A DNA stretch of 64,000 nucleotides from CAWIJK01 sp963836375 (GTDB lineage Bacteria > Actinomycetota > Acidimicrobiia > Acidimicrobiales > RAAP-2): contig CAWIJK010000004.1 of the NCBI GenBank assembly GCA_963836375.1, forward strand, positions 930,001-994,000, in the 5' to 3' direction. Below are positions 33,884-41,109 of this stretch, piece after piece. Position numbers and translations under genes: made by a program. Every line of letters begins with the position of its first letter. Within the stretch, counting starts at the first letter, position 1. The notes beneath the pieces are model-generated. The model was given only the letters and a program-made list of their open reading frames with translations, was not told the DNA's origin and did not search any database.

Positions 33884-34729
33884 ATGCCCGGCGTGCACGT
33901 CGTCACCGACAGCGCATGTGACCTCACCGCAGAGCTGGCCGAGGCGGCGGGGATCATCGTCGTCCCGCTGACCATCCGATTCGGCGACGAGGAGCTCTTG
34001 GACCGCCGGGACCTGTCCCCTACCGAGTTCTGGGCCCGCTGCAAGACCTCGCCGTCGCTCCCCGAGACCGCCGCCCCGTCGCCGGGGGCCTTCGGGGCCG
34101 CCTTCGAGGAGGCAGCGGCCGCCGGGGCGTCGGGCGTGTTGTGCCTCAACCTGTCCTCGGGGGTCTCGGCCACCTACCAGTCGGCCCGGGCCGGGGCCGA
34201 GGCGGCCGGCACCGGCATCCCGGTCCGGGTGGTCGACACGCTCTCGCTCACCATGGGCGAGGGCCTGCTGTGCCTGGCCGCGGCGGAGGCGGCGGCGGCC
34301 GGTGCCTCCTTGGACGAGCTCGAGGCCCTCGTCGGCAGCCTGATCACCCGCACCCGGGTCTACGGGGTGCTGGCCACCCTCGACCACCTCCAGCGGGGCG
34401 GGCGGATCGGCGGGGCCCAGGCGCTCTTGGGCTCGCTGCTCTCGATCAAGCCGGTGGTCCAGGTCAAAGACGGGGTGGTGGCCGAGGAGTCCAAGCAAAG
34501 GACCCGGGGCCGCTCCCTCGAGTACCTGGCCAACAAGGTCCGCGCCGACGGGCCCCTCGAACGCCTGGCCGTCTGCAGCGGGGCGGCCGAGGACGTCGAC
34601 GACTTCGTCGCCATGCTGGGGGGCATCGAGTCGGCCCACCCGATGGTGCTGACCGAGCTCGGCCCGGTGGTCGGGACCCACGCCGGCCCGGGGACGATCG
34701 GCGTCTGTTACCAGGTCACCGCCCGGTAG
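33884..34729 (+). CDS. DegV family fatty-acid-binding protein
   Basis: A 281-residue DegV-fold protein that binds a fatty acid in bacterial fatty-acid uptake systems. 'VHVVTDSACDLTAELAEAAG' is the family opening; 'KTSPSLPETAAPSPGAF' carries the TSqPs motif; 'LCLNLSSGVSATYQSA' and 'LDHLQRGGRIGGAQALLGS' are further signatures. The ATG at 33884 fits the family start; the frame is open to 33818. It occupies the place between murJ and trxB where many actinobacteria have sigM. Its TAG stop overlaps the next promoter. Confidence 0.92.
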   Translation: MPGVHVVTDSACDLTAELAEAAGIIVVPLTIRFGDEELLDRRDLSPTEFWARCKTSPSLPETAAPSPGAFGAAFEEAAAAGASGVLCLNLSSGVSATYQSARAGAEAAGTGIPVRVVDTLSLTMGEGLLCLAAAEAAAAGASLDELEALVGSLITRTRVYGVLATLDHLQRGGRIGGAQALLGSLLSIKPVVQVKDGVVAEESKQRTRGRSLEYLANKVRADGPLERLAVCSGAAEDVDDFVAMLGGIESAHPMVLTELGPVVGTHAGPGTIGVCYQVTAR

Positions 34730-34732
34730 TGT
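34727..34732 (+). promoter_or_regulatory. -10 element overlapping the degV stop codon
   Basis: TAGTGT, whose TAG is the DegV stop codon, lies 7 nt before ATG 34740. Confidence 0.5.
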
Positions 34733-34739
34733 TCGCCCC

Positions 34740-35153
34740 ATGACCACGACCGGCGGCGGCGCCCCTCCCGGCCCGACGCCCCCGACATCCCCCGCCACCT
34801 GGCCGGCCGACCCGGGGGCCCCCAAGCCCGCCGGGGTGTCGGGGCTCACGGCCGACTGGCCCAAGAAGGCCGCCGACACGGTGGACCTGGTCGTCGACAC
34901 CATCCACGACAAGGCCCTGCGGCCCATCATCATCGGCGCCCGCGCCGTCGTCTTCGGCCTGCTGGTGGCCGTCCTCGGCCTCACCGTCGTGACGCTCGTC
35001 TCGGTGGGGATCCTCCGCCTGCTCGACGTCTATGTCTTCCCCGGGCGCATCTGGGCCTCCTACGCCGTGCTCGGGTTGGTGTTCTGCGCGGCGGGGCTGT
35101 GGGCGTGGTCCCAGCGCTCCAACGGCGTCGTCGAGCGGCCGTCGCGGGCCTGA
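34740..35153 (+). CDS. Conserved hypothetical two-helix membrane protein
   Basis: A 137-residue protein. A ~45-residue Pro/Gly/Thr-rich N-terminus is followed by a possible amphipathic helix ('KKAADTVDLVVDTIHDKAL'), then two membrane helices ('VVFGLLVAVLGLTVVTLVSVG' with neighbours, and 'WASYAVLGLVFCAAGLWAW'), ending in a short basic tail. No known family. It lies 9 bp before trxB and has its own leaderless promoter, so it probably heads the trxB transcript. Confidence 0.6.
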   Translation: MTTTGGGAPPGPTPPTSPATWPADPGAPKPAGVSGLTADWPKKAADTVDLVVDTIHDKALRPIIIGARAVVFGLLVAVLGLTVVTLVSVGILRLLDVYVFPGRIWASYAVLGLVFCAAGLWAWSQRSNGVVERPSRA

Positions 35154-35162
35154 GGCGGCGCC

Positions 35163-36125
35163 GTGCCCGAGCGTCGCACCGTCCTCATCGCCGGTTCCGG
35201 CCCGGCCGGGCTCACCGCGGCGGTGTACGCGGCCCGGGCCCAGCTCGCCCCGCTCGTCGTCGAGGGCGAGCCGTCGTCGACCAGTGACCAGCCGGGCGGC
35301 CAGCTCATGTTGACCACCGACGTGGAGAACTACCCCGGCTTCCCCGACGGGATCATGGGGCCCGAGCTGATGACCGCCATGCGGGCCCAGGCGGCCCGGT
35401 TCGGGGCCGAGCTGGTCACGGCCAAGGTGTCCCGCTTCGAGCTGACCTCGGGGCCGCCCTTCGGCGTGTGGGTGGGCGACCCGTCGGCGGCGGAGCCGAC
35501 CTACCTGGCCGAGACGGTCATCGTGGCCACCGGCGCCCGGTCGTTGATGCTCGGCGTCCCCGGCGAGGACCGGCTGCTCGGCTACGGCGTGTCGACCTGT
35601 GCCACCTGCGACGGCTTCTTCTTCCGCAACCAGGAGGTGGCCGTGGTCGGCGGCGGGGACTCGGCTCTCGAAGAGGCCCTCTTCCTCACCCGGTTCGCCT
35701 CCAAGGTCACCGTCGTCCACCGCCGCGACCAGCTGCGGGCCTCGCGGATCATGCAGGACCGGGCCCGGGCCAACCCGACCATCGAGTTCCGGTGGAACGC
35801 CCAGGTGACCGAGGTCCTGGGCGACGGGAAGGTCTCGGGCCTGGCCGTGCGCGACGCGCTCAGCGGGGCCGAGACCGAGCTGGCGGTGAACGGGCTGTTC
35901 GTGGCCATCGGCCACGAACCCAACACCGCCGCGCTGGCCGGCCAGCTCGAGCTCAAGGCCAACGGCTACGTGGCGAACTTCGGGGGGGCCCGCACCAGCG
36001 TCGACGGGGTCTTCGCCTGCGGCGACGTCCAGGACGACTACTACCGCCAGGCCATCACCTCGGCCGGCTCGGGCTGCATGGCGGCCATCGACGCCGAGCG
36101 CTGGCTCGAGGCCCGGGGGGTCTGA
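35163..36125 (+). CDS. trxB: Thioredoxin-disulfide reductase
   Basis: An FAD/NADPH enzyme of 320 residues that reduces thioredoxin. FAD motif 'IAGSGPAGLTAAVYAARAQL' at the N-terminus, redox pair CATC in 'GVSTCATCDGFFFRNQEVAV', NADPH motif 'VVGGGDSALEEALFLTRFA', and the terminal FAD-binding 'GVFACGDVQDDYYRQAITSAGSG'. The spacing between flavin and nucleotide domains is normal. GTG start, 9 bp after the small membrane protein gene; trxA follows 84 bp downstream. Confidence 0.96.
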   Translation: MPERRTVLIAGSGPAGLTAAVYAARAQLAPLVVEGEPSSTSDQPGGQLMLTTDVENYPGFPDGIMGPELMTAMRAQAARFGAELVTAKVSRFELTSGPPFGVWVGDPSAAEPTYLAETVIVATGARSLMLGVPGEDRLLGYGVSTCATCDGFFFRNQEVAVVGGGDSALEEALFLTRFASKVTVVHRRDQLRASRIMQDRARANPTIEFRWNAQVTEVLGDGKVSGLAVRDALSGAETELAVNGLFVAIGHEPNTAALAGQLELKANGYVANFGGARTSVDGVFACGDVQDDYYRQAITSAGSGCMAAIDAERWLEARGV

Positions 36126-36209
36126 GGCGCCGGGACCGGGAACACCGGGCGGCGACGGGGTGTTGTTAGGGTCGTGCCGGGTTGGCCCGGTGCCGAGAAG
36201 GAGGCTCGC

Positions 36210-36536
36210 ATGAGCGAGAAGATCGTGACCCTCGATGACGCTACGTTTGACGAGCATGTCAAGGCCTCGGACGTCCCCGTGCTGGTGGACTTCTGGGCCG
36301 AGTGGTGCGGGCCGTGCAAGACGATCGCCCCGGTGCTAGAGGAGATCGCCGAGGAGCAGGCCGGGAAGCTGCAGATCGGCAAGCTCAACATCGACGACAA
36401 CCTGGACGTGACCCGTCGCTACGACGTGATGAGCATCCCGACCCTGATCCTGTTCAAAGACGGCGAGGCCAAGGCCCGCCTGGTCGGGGCCAAGCCCAAG
36501 GGCCAGCTGCTCCAGGAGCTGGCGGCGTACCTGTAG
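36210..36536 (+). CDS. trxA: Thioredoxin
   Basis: A 108-residue thioredoxin with active site W-C-G-P-C (C33 and C36) in 'VDFWAEWCGPCKTIAPVLEE', the cis-Pro loop 'MSIPTLILFKDGE' and 'GAKPKGQLLQELAAYL'. It is reduced by TrxB and can serve the BCP peroxiredoxin at 13.4 kb. ATG at 36210 has a strong ribosome binding site (gaaggagg); the frame is open to 36174 but that part is not thioredoxin-like. Confidence 0.97.
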   Translation: MSEKIVTLDDATFDEHVKASDVPVLVDFWAEWCGPCKTIAPVLEEIAEEQAGKLQIGKLNIDDNLDVTRRYDVMSIPTLILFKDGEAKARLVGAKPKGQLLQELAAYL

Positions 36537-36583
36537 ACCGCGGGGGGGTCCTCCCGCTCGCCGAGGGCGACCGGGGCGGCGCC

Positions 36584-37522
36584 GTGGCCGACGTCCAACG
36601 GCGCCTGGGCGCGCTCGGTTTCAGCGCCCCGGGGGACCCCGAGGGCCGTTACGGGCCGGCCACCCGGTTGGCCGTCGAGGGCTTCCAGCACCGCCGGGGC
36701 CTGGCCGTCGACGGGGTGTGCGGGGCCCAGACCTGGAACACCCTGGTCGAGGCGGGCTTCTGCCTGGGCGACCGTTTCTTGTACCGGCGCACCCCGATGC
36801 TGCGGGGCGACGACGTAGCCGAGCTCCAGCAGCGCCTGGGGGCCCTCGGCTTCGACGCCGGGCGGGTCGACGGCATCTTCGGCGACCTGACCCAGAGCGC
36901 GCTCGGCGAGTTCCAGCGCAACGCCGGGCTCCCGGTGGACGGGATCGCCGGGGCCACCACCCTCCAGGAGCTGGCCCGGGTCCAGGCCCGCCACGCCCAG
37001 CCCGAGCTGGTCTCGACGGTGCGGGCCCGCGAACGGCTCCGCCAGGCCCCGCCCACGCTGGCCGGGCGCCACCTGGCCGTCGGCGAGTCGGGCGGGCTCG
37101 GCACCACCGTCGCCGCCCTGGAGCGGCGCCTGGCCGGGGCCGGGGCCCGGGTGACCTCGCTGCACCACCCCGACGGGTCGGCCCAGGCCGCCGAGGCGAA
37201 CGCGGCCGGCGTCGACGTCTACCTCGCCCTGCGCCTCAACCCCGAGCGCGCCGGCTGCGCCACCGCCTACTACGCCGGCTACCGCACCGACTCGCCCGGC
37301 GGGCGCCGCCTGGCCGAGCTGATCCAACAGGGCGTGCCCCAAGCGCTGGGCGTCCCCGACCTGGGGGCGACCGGCATGTCGGTCCCGGTCCTGCGCGAGA
37401 CCCGGATGCCCGCGGTCATCGTCGAGGTGGGCCCGGCCGCCGCGGTGGTCGAACAGGGGCCGGCCCTGGCCGGGGCCCTGGCCGGGGCCCTGGCCGGCTG
37501 GGCCGTCTCCACCTGGGACTGA
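36584..37522 (+). CDS. CwlM-like peptidoglycan-binding pseudo-amidase
   Basis: About 312 residues. Two peptidoglycan-binding repeats lie in the first ~130 residues ('VADVQRRLGALGFSAP…' and 'VAELQQRLGALGFDAGRVDG'), followed by an amidase_3-like domain ('GTTVAALERRLAGAGARV' onward). The zinc-binding His usually found in the 'SIHAN' motif is missing: the segment reads 'DVYLALRLNPERAG'. The late Glu is present in 'AVIVEVGPAA'. This fits the mycobacterial CwlM, a non-enzymatic regulator of peptidoglycan synthesis. GTG 36584 is the only in-frame canonical start, but homology to the first repeat begins ~10 codons earlier, so the start is uncertain. Confidence 0.8.
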   Translation: MADVQRRLGALGFSAPGDPEGRYGPATRLAVEGFQHRRGLAVDGVCGAQTWNTLVEAGFCLGDRFLYRRTPMLRGDDVAELQQRLGALGFDAGRVDGIFGDLTQSALGEFQRNAGLPVDGIAGATTLQELARVQARHAQPELVSTVRARERLRQAPPTLAGRHLAVGESGGLGTTVAALERRLAGAGARVTSLHHPDGSAQAAEANAAGVDVYLALRLNPERAGCATAYYAGYRTDSPGGRRLAELIQQGVPQALGVPDLGATGMSVPVLRETRMPAVIVEVGPAAAVVEQGPALAGALAGALAGWAVSTWD

Positions 37523-37607
37523 TCCCAGGGCGGGTGACCGGACGGTGACGGAACCGCCCCCCGGTGACCGGCGGGCGACAGGAAGCTTTACTTCAGGGAG
37601 AAATCAA

Positions 37608-37640
37608 CAATCCACAACGTCATGCACAGGTTGTGGACGA
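37608..37640. other. Inverted pair of DnaA-box-like sequences
   Basis: TCCACAAC (37611–37618) and GTTGTGGA (37630–37637) form an 8-bp inverted repeat. CAATCCACA and TGTGGACGA match DnaA boxes at 7 and 8 of 9 bases. The site lies in the AT-richer gap between convergent cwlM-like and parB genes and could also act as a hairpin terminator. Confidence 0.4.
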
Positions 37641-37661
37641 AGCTGAAGGACCGCTTGAGCG

Positions 37662-38624
37662 TTAGGCCCCCGGACCGGGGGCGGCGCCGGGTCCCGCCGC
37701 CCCCACCCGGCCCTCGCCGACCATGGCCCGGTAGATGCGCTCGAGGTCCTCGAGGGTGGCGAAGTCGACGACCAGGCGGCCCCGGCGGTTGCGCAACTCA
37801 ACCTTCACCCTGGTGTCGAGGTGGGTGGAGAGGAGCTCTTCGAGCTCGAGCACCCCGGGCTCGGGCAGCCGCCGCGGCGCCAGGGCCCGCTCAGAGGTCG
37901 TACCAGTGGTAGTACCCTCGGCGGGCCCCGCGGCGGCCAGGGGGTCCTCGTCGCCCTTGGCCTCGCGGACCAGGTCCTCGACGGCCCGCACGGTGAGGCC
38001 CTCGACGACGATGCGGTTGACCAGGGCCTCTTGGAGCGCCCGGTCCGGCGTCCCGAGCAGGGCCCGGGCGTGGCCGGCCGAGATGGTGCCCTCGGCCAGG
38101 GCCCGCTGGGCGCCGGCCGGGAGCTGGAGCAGCCGCAGGGTGTTGGTGACCGTCGTCCGGCTCTTGCCGACCCGGGTCGCCACCTGCTCGTGGGTGAAGC
38201 CGAACTCGTCGATCAGCTGCTGGTAGGCGGCCGCCTCCTCCAGGGCGTTGAGGTCCTCGCGGTGGAGGTTCTCCACCAGGGCCTGCTCGAGGCTGTGCAC
38301 GTCGGTGGTGCTGGTCTGCACGAGCACCGGGACGGTCTGCAAGCCGGCCCGGCGGGCGGCCCGCCACCGGCGCTCACCGGCGATGAGCTCGTAGCTCTCG
38401 GCCCCGCTGTCGATCTCGCGCACCAAGACGGGCTGGAGGACGCCGAGTTCGCGGATCGAGGCGGCCAGGGCCGACATCGACTCCTCGTCGAAGTGGGTGC
38501 GGGGCTGGAGGGCGTTGGGGCGGATCGAGGCGATCGGCACCTCGCGCAGGGTGGTCCGGTCGCCACCCACCTCGGGCGGGATCAGGGCGCTGAGACCCTT
38601 ACCCAGCCCGCTTCGGCGCGCCAT
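37662..38624 (-). CDS. parB: Chromosome-partitioning protein ParB
   Basis: A 320-residue CTP-dependent DNA clamp that loads at parS. N-terminal 'RRSGLGKGLSALIP', the CTP-binding blocks 'LQPRTHFDEESMSALAASI', 'GVLQPVLVR' and 'YELIAGERRWRAARRAG', then 'LVENLHREDLNALEEA', the HTH 'FTHEQVATRVGKSRTTVTN' and a C-terminal dimerisation region. A Thr/Ala-rich linker lies around residues 225–245. It overlaps parA by 26 bp. The TAA stop is rare in this window. Confidence 0.96.
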   Translation of the reverse strand: MARRSGLGKGLSALIPPEVGGDRTTLREVPIASIRPNALQPRTHFDEESMSALAASIRELGVLQPVLVREIDSGAESYELIAGERRWRAARRAGLQTVPVLVQTSTTDVHSLEQALVENLHREDLNALEEAAAYQQLIDEFGFTHEQVATRVGKSRTTVTNTLRLLQLPAGAQRALAEGTISAGHARALLGTPDRALQEALVNRIVVEGLTVRAVEDLVREAKGDEDPLAAAGPAEGTTTGTTSERALAPRRLPEPGVLELEELLSTHLDTRVKVELRNRRGRLVVDFATLEDLERIYRAMVGEGRVGAAGPGAAPGPGA

Positions 38625-39789
38625 TGCTCACCTCCTTGGCCAGCTCGCGGTAGGCGACGGCCCCCCGCGAGGTCGGATCGAACACGGTGATCGGCTGGCC
38701 GAAGGAGGGAGCCTCTGAGAGGCGGACCGTCCGGGGGATGACGCTCTCGCAGACGGTGTCGGCGAAGTGGGCCCGGACCTCGGAGGCCACGTCGATGGCC
38801 AGCCGGGTCCGGGCGTCGTACATGGTGAGGACGATCGTCGAGACCTCCAGCTGACTGTTGAGGTTGGAAGCCACCAGGTGAACGTTGCGCAGGAGCTGGC
38901 TCAGGCCCTCCAGCGCGTAGTACTCGCACTGGATCGGGACCAGGACCTCGTTGGCCGCCGCCAGGCCGTTCACGGTGATGAGGCCGAGGGAGGGGGGGCA
39001 GTCGATGATCACGAAGTCGAAGTCGTCGACCACCTCGTCGATCGCCTTCTTGAGCTTGAGCTCGCGGCTGAAGGCGGGGACGAGCTCGATCTCCACCCCG
39101 GCCAGGTCGATGGTGGCCGGCGCCACGAAGAGGTTCTTGACGCTGGTGGGCTCGATGCAGTCCTCGAGCGGGGTGTCGCGCATGATCACGTCGTACATCG
39201 AGAGCTCGAAGTTGCGGGCGTCGATGCCCAGGCCGGTGGTGGCGTTGCCCTGGGGGTCCAGGTCGATCACCAGGACCCGGTAGTCCTGCTCGGCCAGGGC
39301 CGCTCCCAGGTTGACGGTAGTCGTGGTCTTGCCGACCCCGCCCTTCTGGTTGGCCACGGCGATCACCCGGGGGAGCGGGCGGGGGGCGCCCACGCCGCCC
39401 GTGCTCACCACCTCTTTCAGCGCGGCGTCCGGGCCCCGGTCCTTCGCCGGGGCCGGATCGCCCCCCGTGGGCGGGGGATCCTTCTGGGCCGATGAGGGCG
39501 CTGCCGGCTCGGGAGCCGCCTGGGGAGCCGGCTCAGGTTCGGGGGCCGGGGGGACCGGCGGGGCGGGCTCGGAGACCGCGGCGGGCGCGGGGAGCGGCGG
39601 CGCGTCGAGGCCTGGATCTGCAACAGGTTCTGGTTTGGCGGCGGGTACGGGGGTTGCCTCGGCCTCAGGTCCTGGTTCGGGTGTCCCGGGCACCGGACCG
39701 GGGGCCGAAGCTGGGACCGCCTCCTCGGGACCGGGCCCCGGATCTTCCGTCGGCCCGTCCCGGTCACGCCGCCGCAGCCGCACTACCAC
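38599..39789 (-). CDS. parA: Chromosome-partitioning ATPase ParA with long N-terminal extension
   Basis: A 396-residue deviant-Walker ATPase that drives segregation with ParB. The ATPase core starts at ~residue 140 with 'VIAVANQKGGVGKTTTTVNL' (signature Lys before GKT), 'VLVIDLDPQGNATTGLGI', 'FDFVIIDCPPSLGLITVNGL' and 'ILTMYDART'-like sequence. The first ~135 residues are Pro/Glu/Ala-rich and disordered, resembling long linkers rather than a domain. The start is GTG at 39789; another GTG lies two codons in. The parS-like sites are 100–175 bp upstream. Confidence 0.95.
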   Translation of the reverse strand: MVVRLRRRDRDGPTEDPGPGPEEAVPASAPGPVPGTPEPGPEAEATPVPAAKPEPVADPGLDAPPLPAPAAVSEPAPPVPPAPEPEPAPQAAPEPAAPSSAQKDPPPTGGDPAPAKDRGPDAALKEVVSTGGVGAPRPLPRVIAVANQKGGVGKTTTTVNLGAALAEQDYRVLVIDLDPQGNATTGLGIDARNFELSMYDVIMRDTPLEDCIEPTSVKNLFVAPATIDLAGVEIELVPAFSRELKLKKAIDEVVDDFDFVIIDCPPSLGLITVNGLAAANEVLVPIQCEYYALEGLSQLLRNVHLVASNLNSQLEVSTIVLTMYDARTRLAIDVASEVRAHFADTVCESVIPRTVRLSEAPSFGQPITVFDPTSRGAVAYRELAKEVSNGAPKRAG

Positions 39790-39887
39790 GACCCCGCACG
39801 GCGAATCGGCACCGGCCCATCCTGGCGGTCCCTCAGGCTCCGGTCAAGCTTCGTTGGCCTTGTTCCATGGATTTCTCGGTCCCGACA

Positions 39888-39903
39888 TGTTTCCCGTGAA
39901 ACC
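39888..39903. other. parS-like site 1
   Basis: TGTTTCCCGTGAAACC matches the bacterial parS consensus TGTTTCACGTGAAACA except at the central A and the last base. It lies 98 bp upstream of parA, close to oriC, as expected for ParB loading sites. Confidence 0.8.
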
Positions 39904-39948
39904 ACCCCCGAAGAAGGGGGGTCCGTCGGGGGACGAGCGGGGGGTCGA

Positions 39949-39964
39949 TGTTTCCCGTGAAACC
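39949..39964. other. parS-like site 2
   Basis: The identical 16-mer, in the same orientation, 61 bp from site 1. The shared deviation from consensus (CCC in place of CAC) suggests it is the species-specific form of parS. Confidence 0.8.
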
Positions 39965-39984
39965 AGGCCGGAGGGTGGGGGGGA

Positions 39985-40005
39985 GCCGGCGAGTCGGTCG
40001 GGGGA
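39985..40005. repeat. Direct repeat, copy 1 (21 bp)
   Basis: Starts gccggcgagtcggtcggggg; an exact second copy lies at 40126–40146, 141 bp away. Confidence 0.8.
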
Positions 40006-40015
40006 CGGTCCCGCT

Positions 40016-40051
40016 GGGGTGGGGTTGGGGTGGGGTGGGGTGGGGTGGGGT
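40016..40051 (+). repeat. (ggggt)n G-rich array
   Basis: Seven consecutive GGGG runs separated by T (one TT), on the plus strand. The composition can form a G-quadruplex. It lies between the parS-like sites and rsmG. Confidence 0.85.
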
Positions 40052-40125
40052 GATGGAGACACCGGTCGGGGGTGAGGAGAGCCGTCCGGACCAACCGGAG
40101 ATCGGTGTAGGTGGGCGAACCGGTG

Positions 40126-40146
40126 GCCGGCGAGTCGGTCGGGGGA
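40126..40146. repeat. Direct repeat, copy 2 (21 bp)
   Basis: Exact copy of 39985–40005, on the other side of the G-rich array. Confidence 0.8.
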
Positions 40147-40450
40147 GCGGGCCAACCTATGTCGCATTCGAGATTCCGGGGGTCGACGGCGTCGCGTCCC
40201 CGAACCGGCCTTGGCGTGTGCAGGGTCCAGCGGAGGATGAGGGATTGCCTCGCTGTCCCCGATCGCCTCCGGCGGCCCGGCGGGCCCGACGATCCACGTG
40301 GCGATGATCGCGGCCATCGGGTCGATGCTGGTCGCCGTGGCGCGACGGGGAGCCGGCGCCGAGCCCCACCCTCGGTCGTCAGGAGCGGGCGTCCGGGGGG
40401 CCCTGGCGGGACGAGGACGCCACCGGTCAGGTCCGTTCGGCCAGCGGCTG

Positions 40451-41089
40451 TCAGAACAGCGGGCGCTTGGCCGGGACCCCGGTCCGGCGGGGGAAGCGGG
40501 CGGGGCAGGCCTCAAGCTGCACCAGCACTTCGTAGGTGGCGCTGGCGGACCATCGCTGCGGGAGGCCCAGGCCCAGGCGGGACAGCCCCTCGGCTCCCCA
40601 GCGGTCGTCGGGGCGCCCGTTCGCCGGGGGGGCCGAGACCACCAGTGCCCCGCCGACCCGGAGGAACGGGGCCCCGCACTCGGCCGTGACCGCCGGGGGG
40701 CCGAACGACCGGGCCACGACCAGGTCGAACGACCCGCGCAGCTCGGCCCGGCGGCCGGCCACCTCGGCGCGCTCGCGGACGACGCGGACCCGGTCACCCA
40801 CGCCCAGCCGCACCACCGCCTCGGACAAGAAGGCGCTCCGGCGCTCGCCGGCCTCGAGCAGGACCAGGTCGGTGGTGGGCCACCGCACGGCCAGGACCAG
40901 GCCCGGCAGGCCGCCACCCGAGCCGAGGTCCAGCACTGTCGACGGGGGCGACCCCACGAGGGTGGCGGCGGCGTCGGCGAATCCCGAGGCGTGGTCGAGC
41001 TGGGGTTGGAGATCCCCCGGGCCGAGGAAGCCGAGGCGCCTGGCCTCGGCCAGGGTCTCGAGCAGGACCGCGTCGCCGGGCACGGTCAT
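40451..41089 (-). CDS. rsmG: 16S rRNA (guanine527-N7)-methyltransferase
   Basis: A 212-residue SAM-dependent enzyme that modifies G527 of 16S rRNA (also called gidB). The SAM motif is 'VLDLGSGGGLPGLVLAVRWP', followed by 'LLEAGERRSAFLSEAV' and 'VVARSFGPPAVTAECGAPFL'; the C-terminus 'RFPRRTGVPAKRPLF' is diagnostic. The N-terminal helix bundle is shorter than average. The gene ends the rpmH–rnpA–yidD–yidC–jag–rsmG series, 20 bp after jag. Confidence 0.95.
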   Translation of the reverse strand: MTVPGDAVLLETLAEARRLGFLGPGDLQPQLDHASGFADAAATLVGSPPSTVLDLGSGGGLPGLVLAVRWPTTDLVLLEAGERRSAFLSEAVVRLGVGDRVRVVRERAEVAGRRAELRGSFDLVVARSFGPPAVTAECGAPFLRVGGALVVSAPPANGRPDDRWGAEGLSRLGLGLPQRWSASATYEVLVQLEACPARFPRRTGVPAKRPLF

Positions 41090-41109
41090 CGGCCCCGGGG
41101 CCGGGGTTC

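Larger units (their letters stand above)
39790..40450. other. Intergenic region, 661 bp, between parA and rsmG
   Basis: No gene is supported. It holds two parS-like sites, a G-rich (ggggt)n array at 40016–40051, and two identical 21-bp sequences (39985–40005 and 40126–40146). A weak -10-like TAGGTT lies on the minus strand near 40157–40152, a candidate for a parA promoter with a long leader. Confidence 0.6.

Noticed and set aside
29426..34984. 1,852-codon open frame on the minus strand
   Set aside because: It is antisense to DUF6049, murJ and degV; it is Gly/Gln/His-rich with no domain. Long antisense frames are common in GC-rich DNA.
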